In this document: positions 43,621 to 52,707 of the stretch, one piece after another
How positions within the stretch are numbered: the stretch's first letter is position 1
Layout of the letters: each line of letters begins with the position of its first letter
DNA from: Holophagaceae bacterium
GTDB lineage: Bacteria; Acidobacteriota; Holophagae; Holophagales; Holophagaceae
Direction: 5' to 3'
NCBI GenBank assembly: GCA_013334395.1
Contig: JAAXXS010000002.1
Coordinates: forward strand, 38,227-102,226
DNA length: 64,000 nt
Notes under the pieces: generated by a model
What the model was told of the DNA's origin: nothing
Databases searched by the model: none
Seen by the model: the letters and a program-made list of their open reading frames with translations, nothing else
Made by a program: the position numbers and the translations under genes

Positions 43621-45108
43621 TCAGGGCGCGAGCGGAGCTACGCCCGTAGGGAGCGGCCCCAGGAAGAGGCCGGGCACGGTTGTCGGCGTGGGGCGGTCCG
43701 TGGAGGTGCCATCGCCCAGGCGGCCGTTGCTGTTGTAGCCCCAGGCCTTCACGGTGAGGTCCGGCAGCAGCGCGTGGGTGGACATGGAGCCTGCGCTGAG
43801 GGCCACTGCCTTCAGGCCCGGGAGCACCTGGGGAGCTGTGGTGGAGGTCGTAGTGGCGGAGCCCAGCCCCAGCTGGCCATACCAGTTGTAACCGGTGCTG
43901 GCCACGCTTCCATCCGCCGCGAGCAGGTGGGTGTGGTACTGGCCCGGGACCACCGAGTCCAGGCTGCCCCCCGTCGTCAGGCCGGCGGTGCCCATGGCCA
44001 CGAAACCGAAGCGGGTCGTGAGGCTCCCGTCGCCCAGCTGGCCGTAGACGTTCTCCCCGCTGGCGTAGGGCAGGCCATTGGTGCCGAGGTAGGTGCTATA
44101 CAGCGAGAAGGCGCGGGCAGACTTGACCCCGCTGGAGACCAGGGTGGTGAAGGTCAGGTATTCGACCAGCGGCGAGGAGGGGCGGCCCAGCTGGCCGTAC
44201 CCGTTGTCACCGCAGCCCACGAGAGACCCGTCCCGGGCCACCAGGAGGGTGTGCAACTCACCCAGGGCCACGTCGTCCAGGGCCAGGGCGGAGATGGCCG
44301 TCAGGGTCGGCGAGGTCCGGTTGGCCTTGTCGCCCAGGCCCAGCTGGCCGTGGGAGTTGTAGCCCCAGACCCAGATGGTGTTGTCGGCCTTCACGGCCAG
44401 GTTGTGGTTGTAGCCGCAGGCGGCGTAGATGACCCCGCTGAGGCCGGGCACCGCCGCCGGTGCATTCCGCATGGTGGAGGTGCCATCGCCCAGCTGCCCC
44501 GTGGTGTTGGTGCCCCAGGCGAAGACGCGGCCGTCCGCCAGCACGGCCAGTGAGTGGCCCCAGCCCGAGGCAACCTGCACCGCTGGCCCCGGAAGGGTCA
44601 CAGGCGTGGGCACGCTGCGGGCCTGATAGTCACCGCCCCCCAGCTGACCGTTGGCGCCCACGCCCCAGGCGTAGACCTTGCCCTTGGTGCTGATGGCCAG
44701 GGTGTGGTCGTGGCCCGCCGAGATCGCGGGATCTGCGTAGAGCACGTCCAGCAGCACCTCGGGGCTGACGGTCACTCCTCCCGTTGTGGCCGTGACACGG
44801 ACACTGTAGTGGGCCTGGTCATCGGCGGCCAGCACCGTCAGTGGATACGAATCGGTGGTGGCGCCGCCGATGGCCGTGCCGTTCCGCAGCCACTGGTAGG
44901 TGTTCCCGGTGCCTGCGGCCAGGACCCGGAAGGTGACCAGATCACCTCGGTAGCCGGCCTGGGCCTTGGGCGGGGTGGTCAGGCTGGGGCCTGCCGATGG
45001 GAGCGGCGCAGGAGTGCTGCCAGAGCTGCCCCCCCCGCAGGCGAGAAGGACGGCGAGGGCCGCACTGGCCAGGCAGGGACGGAGGGTCCAAGAGGCGGAT
45101 CGGATCAT
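43621..45108 (-). CDS. Lipoprotein with Ig-like domain and RCC1 seven-blade propeller
   Basis: This 495-residue protein has a lipoprotein signal ending LAVLLACGGGSSG. An Ig-like domain (about residues 45-125, with NTYQWLRNGTAIGGATTDSY) precedes seven RCC1 blades. The blade motif W/xG-x-N-x-xGQLG-x-G occurs seven times (VYAWGVGANGQLGGG, VFAWGTNTTGQLGDG, IWVWGYNSHGQLGLG, and so on to VKAWGYNSNGRLGDG), enough for a closed propeller. It is probably surface-exposed or periplasmic and binds a partner; no enzyme motif is present. It follows the propeller lipoprotein gene by 74 bp. Confidence 0.85.
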   Translation of the reverse strand: MIRSASWTLRPCLASAALAVLLACGGGSSGSTPAPLPSAGPSLTTPPKAQAGYRGDLVTFRVLAAGTGNTYQWLRNGTAIGGATTDSYPLTVLAADDQAHYSVRVTATTGGVTVSPEVLLDVLYADPAISAGHDHTLAISTKGKVYAWGVGANGQLGGGDYQARSVPTPVTLPGPAVQVASGWGHSLAVLADGRVFAWGTNTTGQLGDGTSTMRNAPAAVPGLSGVIYAACGYNHNLAVKADNTIWVWGYNSHGQLGLGDKANRTSPTLTAISALALDDVALGELHTLLVARDGSLVGCGDNGYGQLGRPSSPLVEYLTFTTLVSSGVKSARAFSLYSTYLGTNGLPYASGENVYGQLGDGSLTTRFGFVAMGTAGLTTGGSLDSVVPGQYHTHLLAADGSVASTGYNWYGQLGLGSATTTSTTAPQVLPGLKAVALSAGSMSTHALLPDLTVKAWGYNSNGRLGDGTSTDRPTPTTVPGLFLGPLPTGVAPLAP

Positions 45109-45182
45109 TCGGGGCTCCAGAAAATGGCTATAGGGTGAGAGGACGGACGAGCTGAAGGGATCGGGCCAGGCGTGGGCCCGCG

Positions 45183-48100
45183 CTACTGCAAGGTGGCTGT
45201 GGTCGCGAGCCCCATGGGACTGCTGGCCCCGGACACCGCGAAGGGAGAGCCCGTCACTGGGGACAAGCTCCCACTCGCCGGATCCAGCCGGAACACGGAC
45301 ACGGAGTTGCTGCCGTAGTTCGCCACGAAGACGAACCGGCCTGACGCCTCCACGGTCACGACCCGCGGGACGGAGGCCGTGGCCACCAGGTTGCCGGTGC
45401 TGGTCATGCCCCCCGATTCAGGGTCCAGGGCATAGACCGCCACGCGGTTGAACCCACCTGATTGGACCACATAGGCGAACCGGCCCGAGGGCTCGATGGC
45501 CACCGCATAGGGACGACTGGAGGCCACATTCTGCACGCCGGCAGTCCCAGGATCGGCATCAACCCGCGTGAGGAAGCCCGTGGTGGTCTCGATCGAGAAG
45601 GCGGCGATGCCGCTGCCGTCATGGCCCACATAGACGAACCGGCCGTTGGGCGCCACGGCCACGCTGGACGGGTACGAGTCCCCGGTGGCGAAGTCCTGCG
45701 CCCCCGCGGTGCCGGTGTCCCCATCGAGCCGGAACAGAACCCCGGTGGTCGGCTGGACGGCATAGGCGGAGAGGCTCGCCCCGAAGCTGTTGACGACATA
45801 GACGAAGCGCCCCGTGGGATCCACGGTGAGGGCGGTGGGTCCATTCCCGGCCGGGAACGGCGAGCCGGCCATGGCCGTCAGGGACCCGCTGGCGGGGTCG
45901 ATGGTGAAGCCGGAAACGCTGCCCGCGCCACCATTGTTGTAGTTGGCGTAGTAGACGAAGCGCCCGGAGGGATCCACCGCCGAGCCCCAGGCTGAGTGGC
46001 TTGTCGGCGCGGCGAAGGGCGAGCCTGGCAGGGCTGAAGGGGCGCCGTCTGCCCCGAGGGCGAAGCCGGTCAGGCTGGAACTGTAGTTGGCGATGTAGGC
46101 CCGGGCGCCAAGGGGGTCCACGGACACGCCCTGGGTGTTCCAGCCACTCGGCACGGGCGTGCCGGGGAGCGCAGCCAGCGCGCCGCTCACCGCATCCACG
46201 GTGAAGCCGGACAAGGCGCCGGTGGTGTTGCCGCCGTTCGTGCTGGCGACGTAGAGCGCCTTGGGCTTGAGGGTGAGCGGGGCGCTCCCCGAGTTGAAGG
46301 CCAGGCCGGACAGGCCCCGGCCACCCCGGGTCAGTGGGCCTGGAGTCAGGGCCCCGTTCGCAAAGGCGAGGCTGAAGGCCTGGATCTCGTCCACGTTGGG
46401 GTAGGTCACGTAGGCGAATGAGCCGGAAGGATCCACCCGGATGGCGCCGGGCACGCGGCTGCCGGTGGAGATGGGGCCGCTGGCCAGGGGTGTGAGCCCA
46501 CCGGAGGCGGGATGGATGGCGAAGACCGAGATGGCCTTCGATCCGCTGCAGGCGATGAAGGCGAAGCGACCGGCAGGATCGATCGCCACCGAGCTCGGCA
46601 CCGAGCCGGTGGGATAGGGGCTCCCGGACGAAGGGATGAGGGTGCCAAGGCTGGGATCGATGCCGAACACCGTCACGGTGTCGGAGAGCCGATTGGGCAC
46701 CAGGAGAAACTGCCCGGAGGGATCAACCGCCAAAGCGCTGGGGCCGTTGCCTGCGGGGAAGGGACTTCCGGAGAGGGGGGTGAGAGCCCCGCTGGCGCCG
46801 ACGAGGAACCCGGCCACGCCGCTTCCGGCATGGCCCACATAGGCGAACTTCCCGCTGGGATCCACCACGATGGCGGTGGGGCTGGCGACTCCCGTGGCGA
46901 AGGGGCTTCCGGCCACCGGCGCTAGGCTGCCGGTAGCAGCGTCCAGAGTGAAGGCCGAGATGAGCCCATTGGCAGAGCCCAGGTTCGCCACGAATACAAA
47001 GCGACCGGCGGGGTCGAAGGCGAGCGTCACCGGGCTCGTACCCGTGGGGAAGGGACCGGACGGCAGCGGCGTCAAGGCCCCCGTGACCGGATTGAGCGCG
47101 TAGCCGGACACCGTGGAGGCACCGTAGTTCACGGCGTAGGCGAAGCGCCCGCCGGGTGCGATCTCCAGATCCTGCGGGATGGAACCCGCCGGGAGGGAGC
47201 CCTGGGCCCAGAGCTGCCCGGTAGCTGCATCCACCGCATAGCTGGTGAGGGTGTCGTTCGAGCGGTTCGCGGTGAAGGCATAGCGCGGCTGAGGTGGCAC
47301 CACCACGGCCAGGAGCGCGGCCACGCTGCCCGTGGGGTTCGAGGCGGTAATCCGGTACTTGGCCCTGGGCGTGGGTGTCGTTGGCGTGCCCGTGATCACG
47401 CCACTGGCGGGATCCAGCAGCAGTCCAGGGGGCAGGGGCGGGCTCACCTGGTAGGTGGTGGGCGCGCCCCCGTAGACGATGGGGGCATTGGCGGGGATGG
47501 CTCTCCCCGGCACGTAGGACACGGGATTCACCGAGTAGCCCAAGGCCGTCGGAGCCTGATCATTCACCGTGATGCTGAGGGCCACCGTGGCCAGCCCCCC
47601 GCTGTTGGTGGCCGTGACGGTGTAGGTGCTGGTGGCCGTCTGCCGGGAGGGACTGCCCGAGATGACGCCGGTGGCCGAATCCAGCGCCAGCCCAGGGGGA
47701 AGGGCCGGGGTCACGTCATAGGAGATGATCGCTCCGCCGGTGGCCGTGGGGACGTTGGACACGATGGTCTGGCCCACCACGTAGACGGCAGCGCTGGTGG
47801 TGTAGGAGAGGCCACTCGGAGCTGGTGCCTTCACGGCCAGGGAGAGCAGGGTGGTGGTGCCACCGGCAGCGTTGCTGGCCGTGACCGTATAGGTGGCAGC
47901 GGGAGCAAGCACCGTGGGGGTCCCGGAAAGGGCTCCCGTCGCCGTGGCCAGCACCAGGCCCCCGGGGAGGGCTGGTGCCACCGCGTAGCTGCCCACGGGG
48001 CCGCCCCCGACGGTGGGCGTGTTCGCGGGGATGGCCTGGCCAAGCGTGTAGGTGGCGGGATTGACCGGATACTGCAGGCCGGTCGGCGCCGCCAGGGGCA

Positions 48101-48194
48101 GGGAGCCACCCCCGCCCCCACCCCCGCAGGCGGTGAACAGGAATACCAAGCCCGGGAGCAGGCGCTGGCAGGAGCGGGGCAGGAACATCGGCAT
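45183..48194 (-). CDS. Large lipoprotein: three Ig-like domains and lactonase-type propellers
   Basis: From ATG 48194 (GAGG six bases upstream) this has 1003 residues. The signal ends LVFLFTACGGGGG. Three He_PIG/cadherin-like Ig domains follow, each with PALPPGLxLDxATGVISG and YTVTATNxxG strands. About 700 residues of lactonase/YVTN-like propeller blades come next, recognisable by VDPSGxFAYVxxxGSGxVSxF and SPFPAGNGPSALAVDP repeats. There are enough blades for two propellers. No catalytic residues of 6-phosphogluconolactonase are evident. It is preceded by leader element A. Confidence 0.82.
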   Translation of the reverse strand: MPMFLPRSCQRLLPGLVFLFTACGGGGGGGSLPLAAPTGLQYPVNPATYTLGQAIPANTPTVGGGPVGSYAVAPALPGGLVLATATGALSGTPTVLAPAATYTVTASNAAGGTTTLLSLAVKAPAPSGLSYTTSAAVYVVGQTIVSNVPTATGGAIISYDVTPALPPGLALDSATGVISGSPSRQTATSTYTVTATNSGGLATVALSITVNDQAPTALGYSVNPVSYVPGRAIPANAPIVYGGAPTTYQVSPPLPPGLLLDPASGVITGTPTTPTPRAKYRITASNPTGSVAALLAVVVPPQPRYAFTANRSNDTLTSYAVDAATGQLWAQGSLPAGSIPQDLEIAPGGRFAYAVNYGASTVSGYALNPVTGALTPLPSGPFPTGTSPVTLAFDPAGRFVFVANLGSANGLISAFTLDAATGSLAPVAGSPFATGVASPTAIVVDPSGKFAYVGHAGSGVAGFLVGASGALTPLSGSPFPAGNGPSALAVDPSGQFLLVPNRLSDTVTVFGIDPSLGTLIPSSGSPYPTGSVPSSVAIDPAGRFAFIACSGSKAISVFAIHPASGGLTPLASGPISTGSRVPGAIRVDPSGSFAYVTYPNVDEIQAFSLAFANGALTPGPLTRGGRGLSGLAFNSGSAPLTLKPKALYVASTNGGNTTGALSGFTVDAVSGALAALPGTPVPSGWNTQGVSVDPLGARAYIANYSSSLTGFALGADGAPSALPGSPFAAPTSHSAWGSAVDPSGRFVYYANYNNGGAGSVSGFTIDPASGSLTAMAGSPFPAGNGPTALTVDPTGRFVYVVNSFGASLSAYAVQPTTGVLFRLDGDTGTAGAQDFATGDSYPSSVAVAPNGRFVYVGHDGSGIAAFSIETTTGFLTRVDADPGTAGVQNVASSRPYAVAIEPSGRFAYVVQSGGFNRVAVYALDPESGGMTSTGNLVATASVPRVVTVEASGRFVFVANYGSNSVSVFRLDPASGSLSPVTGSPFAVSGASSPMGLATTATLQ

Positions 48195-48240
48195 GACAAA
48201 CCTCACGGGAGAAGGACAGGCTGCGGTCACCAGGGAGCCG

Positions 48241-48281
48241 GGCCCAGGCACACTTCCGGAAAAGGGCCTGGGCCACCCCTC
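48241..48281 (-). ncRNA. Leader hairpin element A (repeated family)
   Basis: On the minus strand, directly after the stop of the S74 gene, the RNA reads GGGGUGG, then CCCAGG, two bases (CC), CUUU, UCCG, GAAG, UGUG, CCUGGG. The outer stem extends to nine perfect pairs (48241-48249 with 48266-48274). The same 30-nt layout occurs at elements B and C. It ends 46 bases before the ATG of the propeller lipoprotein. Function is unknown. Confidence 0.65.
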
Positions 48282-50400
48282 AGGGACGCGGGCCCAGTCT
48301 GCGGAGTTCCCCGCGAATCGCATCCAGCTCGGCCCTCAGCCCCTGAAGCTCCCGACGCTGCTTCTGCACCTCGTTGAGCAGCAGGGGAGCCAGCTCGTGG
48401 TAGGCCACGGTCTCGATCTGGCCGTCCTTCCCGTGCACCACCAGCTCCGGCAGCACCTCGGCCACTTCCTCGGCGATGAGGCCGAAGTGGAGGGGACCCT
48501 CCGGCTGCGCCTTGTAGCGGAAGGACACCGGCCGGAGGTCGAAGAGCCGGTCCGTGCTGGCCCCGAGATCCTGGATGTCCTCCTTGTAGCGGCGGGAGGA
48601 GGAGACCGTTCCCAGCTGGCCATTGAGGTCCACCACCACCGGCACAGCGGAGAATTGCGTGGTGGCACTCCAGACCCCGGCGACAAAGATCTTCGACTGG
48701 TGGGAGTTGGAGCCGATGCGGATGGTGGCGTTCTCGGCGGAGGCGCCCCCGGGATGGCCCAGGTAGATGTTGTGCTGCCCCACCTGGAGGGTCTGCCCCG
48801 CATCCAGGCCGATGGCGATGTTGGCATCCCCGGCGTTCAGGTTGTAAAGCGCCCCCTGCCCCAGGCCCACATTCCAGGAGCCCGTGGAAAGGTTCAGCGC
48901 GGAATCTCCGAGCGCCGTGTTGCCATGGCCCAGGTCGTTGTAGCGGAGGCTCATGTGGCCCACGGCGGTGTTCTGTCCTCCCAGGGAGTTCGTGGCCAGG
49001 GCGTAGGCGCCCAGGGCGGTGTTGGCCCCGGGGGTGGTGTTGCCCTTGAGGCTCTCGAACCCCACGGCCGTGTTGCCGGTCCCCGTGGTGTTCCAGTACA
49101 GACTGTCCACCCCCACCGCCGTGTTGATGCGGCCTGTGGTGTTGCTGCGCAGGGCGACCGCACCCAGGGCCGTGTTGCGGTCCCCCGTGGCGATCGCGGT
49201 AGGCTGGTTCGAGTAGAGGGCCTCGAAACCCACCGCGGTGTTCCATGCGTCCCAGGGCTGGGCCGTGTTGCTGTAGGACTGCAGGAAGAGCGAGTAGGCG
49301 CCGAGGGCGGTGTTCTTTCCGGCGGTGGAGTTGGCCCACAGGCTGCCGTAGCCCACGGCGGAGTTGAGGTTCCCGGCGGTGACGGCCCGCAAGGACTCGG
49401 CCCCGACGGCCGTATTCCGGGAACCGCTCTCCAGGGCGGCCAGGGCCCGGGTGCCCAGGCCGGTGTTCCAGGAGCTCAGCTGGTCGAAGGTCTGGTCGGC
49501 GAACTGGAGGCGCCCGGCCTCCATGCCGAGGAAGGTGTTCTCGCCGGAGGTGCCGTAGGCCTCGGTCCTGTGCAGGAAGGGGATCCCCTTGAGCCAGAGC
49601 ATGCCGGCCAGGTTCGCGTCCCCCTGCACATCCAGGAGCTGGGAGGGATTGGTGGTGCCGAGGCCGACCCTTCCGGTCGTGAACACCGCATTCGCGCCGC
49701 TCAGGCTAAAAGGGCTTGCCCCGGTGGGGCCGGCTGGTCCCGTGGCGCCGACCGGTCCCGTCGCCCCGGGCAAGCCCACCGCGCCAGGCAGTCCGGTGGG
49801 TCCAGCGGGTCCCATCGGACCGGTGGCCCCCGCCGGACCCTGGGGGCCCGCAGGCCCTGTGGCACCTCCGATGGTGCCCGGCGCCCACTTGGTCCCGGTG
49901 TAGACGAGGCCCTGGCCCGAGGTCGGCGGCGCGGTGGTCAGATCCAGGGGGATGCCCTGCAGGTGCAGCAGGATGGTGGCGTTCTGAGTGCCACCCAGAT
50001 CCCCGGCGAAGGCGCCGCTCACCTCGAAGGCAGAGCGCGCCTGGAGGGCAGGGACCAGGTCCACGTCGGGACTCAGGCTCAAGCCCCCCACGCTGACCTT
50101 CAGCTTCAGGGCCGCCCGGCCCAGCACACTGGCGGGGATAGGCGGCATGCCGCTGCCCCCCAGCAGGGCGCTGTAGAGACCACTGGTGACACTGAGCCCC
50201 TGGACCCCGGAGGTCCACAGCTCGACATTCCCCGCATCCAGGAGGGCGAAAGTGAAGTCGCGGGTGCCTGTGACGGGCAGGCCCGCCTCCTGCAGTCGGC
50301 CCTGGTAGGCCAGCACGGGGGCCGGTGGCGCCTCCGGGGCCAGGGCGAACAGCGCGGGGGTGGCGGCAAGCCACAGAGAAAGGGCGGTCATCGGGCGCAT
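48280..50400 (-). CDS. Collagen-like surface fibre protein with S74 self-cleaving chaperone domain
   Basis: This 706-residue exported protein has a signal peptide ([16 protein letters not shown]). Its N-terminal beta domain (about residues 28-175) is followed by some 16 Gly-X-Y collagen-like triplets near residues 180-230 ([20 protein letters not shown]). Many NTAVG/NTALGxxAL repeats (about 300-530) of a trimeric beta-helix stalk come next. At the C-terminus is an intramolecular chaperone of the peptidase S74 family ([13 protein letters not shown], then [16 protein letters not shown]) and a coiled coil. In this family the chaperone trimerises the fibre and then cuts itself off using a Ser-Lys pair; both are present in SSRRYK. 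AGGAG lies five bases before the ATG. Confidence 0.85.
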   Translation of the reverse strand: MRPMTALSLWLAATPALFALAPEAPPAPVLAYQGRLQEAGLPVTGTRDFTFALLDAGNVELWTSGVQGLSVTSGLYSALLGGSGMPPIPASVLGRAALKLKVSVGGLSLSPDVDLVPALQARSAFEVSGAFAGDLGGTQNATILLHLQGIPLDLTTAPPTSGQGLVYTGTKWAPGTIGGATGPAGPQGPAGATGPMGPAGPTGLPGAVGLPGATGPVGATGPAGPTGASPFSLSGANAVFTTGRVGLGTTNPSQLLDVQGDANLAGMLWLKGIPFLHRTEAYGTSGENTFLGMEAGRLQFADQTFDQLSSWNTGLGTRALAALESGSRNTAVGAESLRAVTAGNLNSAVGYGSLWANSTAGKNTALGAYSLFLQSYSNTAQPWDAWNTAVGFEALYSNQPTAIATGDRNTALGAVALRSNTTGRINTAVGVDSLYWNTTGTGNTAVGFESLKGNTTPGANTALGAYALATNSLGGQNTAVGHMSLRYNDLGHGNTALGDSALNLSTGSWNVGLGQGALYNLNAGDANIAIGLDAGQTLQVGQHNIYLGHPGGASAENATIRIGSNSHQSKIFVAGVWSATTQFSAVPVVVDLNGQLGTVSSSRRYKEDIQDLGASTDRLFDLRPVSFRYKAQPEGPLHFGLIAEEVAEVLPELVVHGKDGQIETVAYHELAPLLLNEVQKQRRELQGLRAELDAIRGELRRLGPRP

Positions 50401-50430
50401 GAGGTCTCCTGGGAGGGGCGGAAACAGACT

Positions 50431-51015
50431 TCAGGGTTTCTGGGGGGAGCCGGTGGGCAGGAAGCCATGGCGCACCTGCACCGATCCGGCAGCACTGACA
50501 GCGGACAGGGCCCGGAGGGGCTCCTGAACCACAACCAGGTTCTCGAGGGAGCCGACCTGCTGATGTCCACCGGGTGCCTGGAGGGCGTCCGCAGTGCCCT
50601 GAGCCAGGGACACGGGCGCCCGGACCAGCAGGGTGAAGGCGGCCACCTGGACCACCCCGCCGGCCCGCCCCTCGATGTGGAGGTCCGGAAAGGTGGCCTG
50701 CGCGGCGCCGGTCCCCACCTGGACCGTGAGTGGATGGGTCAGGGCACCGTCGGGCACGAGCCCCGAGGCCGTGACGCCCGCCGGGAGGCCGAGCCCCGCG
50801 AGGGCAATGTCCCCCTTGAACCCGTTGAGGCGCGATACGGTCACCGTCACCACCGCGCTGCTGCCCGCGGGGACCTGCAGGCTGGCGGGGCTCAGGGCCA
50901 AAGCGAAGGAGGGCATGGCAGGCGGCGCAGCCGTGGTGCCCCCGCCCCCTCCGCCACAGGCGAACAGGGTTGCCAGCAGGACGATGGCTAAGCTGGGGCG
51001 CGGTTGCAGCAACAT
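50431..51015 (-). CDS. Lipoprotein with Ig-like domain, function unknown
   Basis: From ATG 51015 (GGGAG five bases upstream) this is a 194-residue lipoprotein with the signal SLAIVLLATLFACGGGGGG. One Ig-like domain is visible: FALALSPASLQVPAGSSAVV, then SRLNGFKGDIALAGLGLPAG, as in PPC/NEW3-like bacterial domains. The last 60 residues have no recognisable fold. It is preceded by leader element B and followed by the S74 fibre gene after 30 bp. Confidence 0.7.
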   Translation of the reverse strand: MLLQPRPSLAIVLLATLFACGGGGGGTTAAPPAMPSFALALSPASLQVPAGSSAVVTVTVSRLNGFKGDIALAGLGLPAGVTASGLVPDGALTHPLTVQVGTGAAQATFPDLHIEGRAGGVVQVAAFTLLVRAPVSLAQGTADALQAPGGHQQVGSLENLVVVQEPLRALSAVSAAGSVQVRHGFLPTGSPQKP

Positions 51016-51057
51016 GGGAACTCCCGGATGAACCAGCGTCGGCGGACGGGGCGTTGA

Positions 51058-51097
51058 CCCCCAGACACACTTCGGGGAAAGAACCTGGGCCACCCTC
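51058..51097 (-). ncRNA. Leader hairpin element B (repeated family)
   Basis: After the stop of the upstream lipoprotein gene, the minus-strand RNA reads GGGUGG, CCCAGG, UU, CUUU, CCCC, GAAG, UGUG, UCUGGG. The stem is 51060-51065 with 51084-51089 (one G-U pair). It has the same lengths as element A although the loop and linker bases differ. It ends about 44 bases before the ATG at 51015. Confidence 0.65.
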
Positions 51098-52490
51098 ATT
51101 TCCAGAGGGCCGTGCGGAACAGGAGGACCCGGTCCCCCACCTCCACCCAGGCGGCGAGGAGCCCCCCAGGACCCGCCACAGTGAGGAGCCGCTGGATGCC
51201 CTTGCCGGCGGTGCCGGGCAGGATCGCTGGCGTGGTCCAGGCGGTCCCATCCCACCGGGAGAACCCGAGGCCTTCGCCGATGCCGGCGACGCCGCGCTGG
51301 ATCCAGAGCAGGGCCGGTCGCCCGGTGGCGTCCCGGACCGCGACCAGGACTTCCGTCGTGGTGGTCGGCGGCAGCAGGGTCTTTGGTGCGCCTGGCGTCA
51401 GGCCGTTCAGCGGGGCGACCCAGAGGCCCGCAGAGCCCAGGCCGGCCACCCACCCCCCGCTGCTGCCCTCCCGGAAGAGGGCCAGGCTGCTGGCCGGGAG
51501 GGGCAGCAGCACCTTGTCCCGTGCGGTCCAGGTGCCTGCGGCGGTCCGGGTCCGGGGCCAGGCTTGGCGCTGGGCATCCTCCACGCCGCCCTGGGCGAAG
51601 AGCAGCCAGGCCTCCTGGTTGCCCTGGGCATCCGTATCCCAGGCGGACTGGTAGACCGCCGGCAGGCCGACCTGGGACAGGGGCTGCCAGCCGTCCACCC
51701 CGACCGGGGTCCCCGTCCCCGGTGTGAGAGCCACGGCCTGGGCTTCCAGCACGGTGTCGTCACCGGTGCCGAACTCCAGCAGGAAACCGCCGAGCCGGTC
51801 CCCGGTCACCACCTGGATCCCCTGCGCGGCCAGGGGGGCCAGGGCGTAGGTGGTCTGGACACCCCAGCCCGCACCCGGCGCCAGGCGGGCCGACTGCACC
51901 GTGGGGAAGTCCGTCACCAGCGAAGTGGTCCGCAGACCCTGCCAGGCGGCAAGGGCGCTGCCGTCCGAGCCTACAGCCAGCCGCAGTCCCGAGGGGCTCT
52001 TGAGCTCCAGTGACAGAGGACTCGCCTGGGGGCCCAAGGCCGCAGCCGCCGCGAGGTCCACCGGCACCCGGCGGAGCACGGTGGTGCTGCTCCTGGGCAG
52101 GACACTCAGCCAGCCGACCTGGCCCTTTCCTTGGGCATCCAGCGCCACCACCGGGTCCTGGAGGCTGTTGGTGAGGTTGGTGGACTCCAGGACCTGGGTC
52201 GGCTCCCAGGTGCCATCGGCCCGCAGCCTGGCCGCCACCTGTTCCCGGTAGATGGCGCCGCTGGCATCTGTGCCAAACCGGGTCCAGGCGGCCAGGGCCC
52301 CGCCCTTGCCATCCCCAGCCAGGCTGGCCCCACTGAGATAGCCACTGGCCGCGAGATCCACGGGGGCCTGCCAGGTGGCGGGTACTGCGGGTTGGGCGGA
52401 GTTCACCGGGGAGACCGCCGACCCGCCCCCGCAGGCGAGCAGGAAACCGAGGCCGAGGCCGAGGGCCGGTGCGAGGAGGCCGAGGTCCAA
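51096..52490 (-). CDS. Lipoprotein of unknown function, probable TTG start
   Basis: The mature part starts after a lipoprotein signal LGLGLGFLLACGGGS. No ATG or GTG lies close before this signal. A TTG at 52490 with GAGG nine bases upstream gives a 464-residue product; the longer frame to 52685 runs through leader element C. The protein has repeated segments of the type W...G.A.AAW (GGALAAWTRFGTDASG, SALAAWQGLRTTS, PALLWIQRGVAGIG, GLLAAWVEVGD), which suggests beta-propeller blades. I do not recognise a family. It may be coupled to the 23-codon ORF just upstream. Confidence 0.65.
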   Translation of the reverse strand: MDLGLLAPALGLGLGFLLACGGGSAVSPVNSAQPAVPATWQAPVDLAASGYLSGASLAGDGKGGALAAWTRFGTDASGAIYREQVAARLRADGTWEPTQVLESTNLTNSLQDPVVALDAQGKGQVGWLSVLPRSSTTVLRRVPVDLAAAAALGPQASPLSLELKSPSGLRLAVGSDGSALAAWQGLRTTSLVTDFPTVQSARLAPGAGWGVQTTYALAPLAAQGIQVVTGDRLGGFLLEFGTGDDTVLEAQAVALTPGTGTPVGVDGWQPLSQVGLPAVYQSAWDTDAQGNQEAWLLFAQGGVEDAQRQAWPRTRTAAGTWTARDKVLLPLPASSLALFREGSSGGWVAGLGSAGLWVAPLNGLTPGAPKTLLPPTTTTEVLVAVRDATGRPALLWIQRGVAGIGEGLGFSRWDGTAWTTPAILPGTAGKGIQRLLTVAGPGGLLAAWVEVGDRVLLFRTALWK

Positions 52491-52501
52491 CGCGGTGGGC
52501 C

Positions 52502-52573
52502 TCAAAGGTAGTAGCCGTGCAGGACGATGCGGGCCATGCCCAGGCAGGCGAGGAGGGTGAGGGCTTTGAGCAC
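52502..52573 (-). CDS. Small ORF (23 aa) after leader element C
   Basis: GTG at 52573 is preceded by GGAG at a five-base spacing. The frame encodes a very hydrophobic peptide (LKALTLLACLGMARIVL, ending HGYYL), then TGA at 52504-52502. The peptide contains a lipobox-like LLAC. It lies 11 bp before the proposed TTG start of the lipoprotein gene and about 64 bases after leader element C. It could be a regulatory leader peptide or a tiny membrane peptide. It is too short for confident prediction. Confidence 0.4.
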   Translation of the reverse strand: MLKALTLLACLGMARIVLHGYYL

Positions 52574-52636
52574 GATGACTCCACAGAGGGCGGCGGGGGC
52601 CGCAGGACCCCAGGCTCACGCTTCCGCGCCGGACCA

Positions 52637-52676
52637 CCCAGGCACGCTTTCCCGAAAGGCCCTGGGCCACCCCCCG
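52637..52676 (-). ncRNA. Leader hairpin element C (repeated family)
   Basis: The minus-strand RNA reads GGGGGUGG, CCCAGG, GC, CUUU, CGGG, AAAG, CGUG, CCUGGG, with the stem 52637-52642 and 52661-52666. The inner pair UUU/AAA replaces the U-G of A and B, a change that keeps pairing. It lies 32 bases after the kinase stop, before the small ORF and lipoprotein gene. Confidence 0.65.
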
Positions 52677-52707
52677 CCGAGGCAAGCTCTCGCTGGGGCG
52701 GTTGCCT

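Noticed and set aside
50401-50460. Possible fifth leader copy before the S74 gene
   Set aside because: Only a short GAAGTCTG resembles the element, and the stem bases are not kept; half lies in the coding end of the previous gene.
48241-52676. Cyclic di-GMP (GEMM) riboswitch for the repeated leader
   Set aside because: The GEMM core (CACGCACAGGGCAAACC and GGGACGCAAAGCC) is absent; the element has a different two-stem layout.
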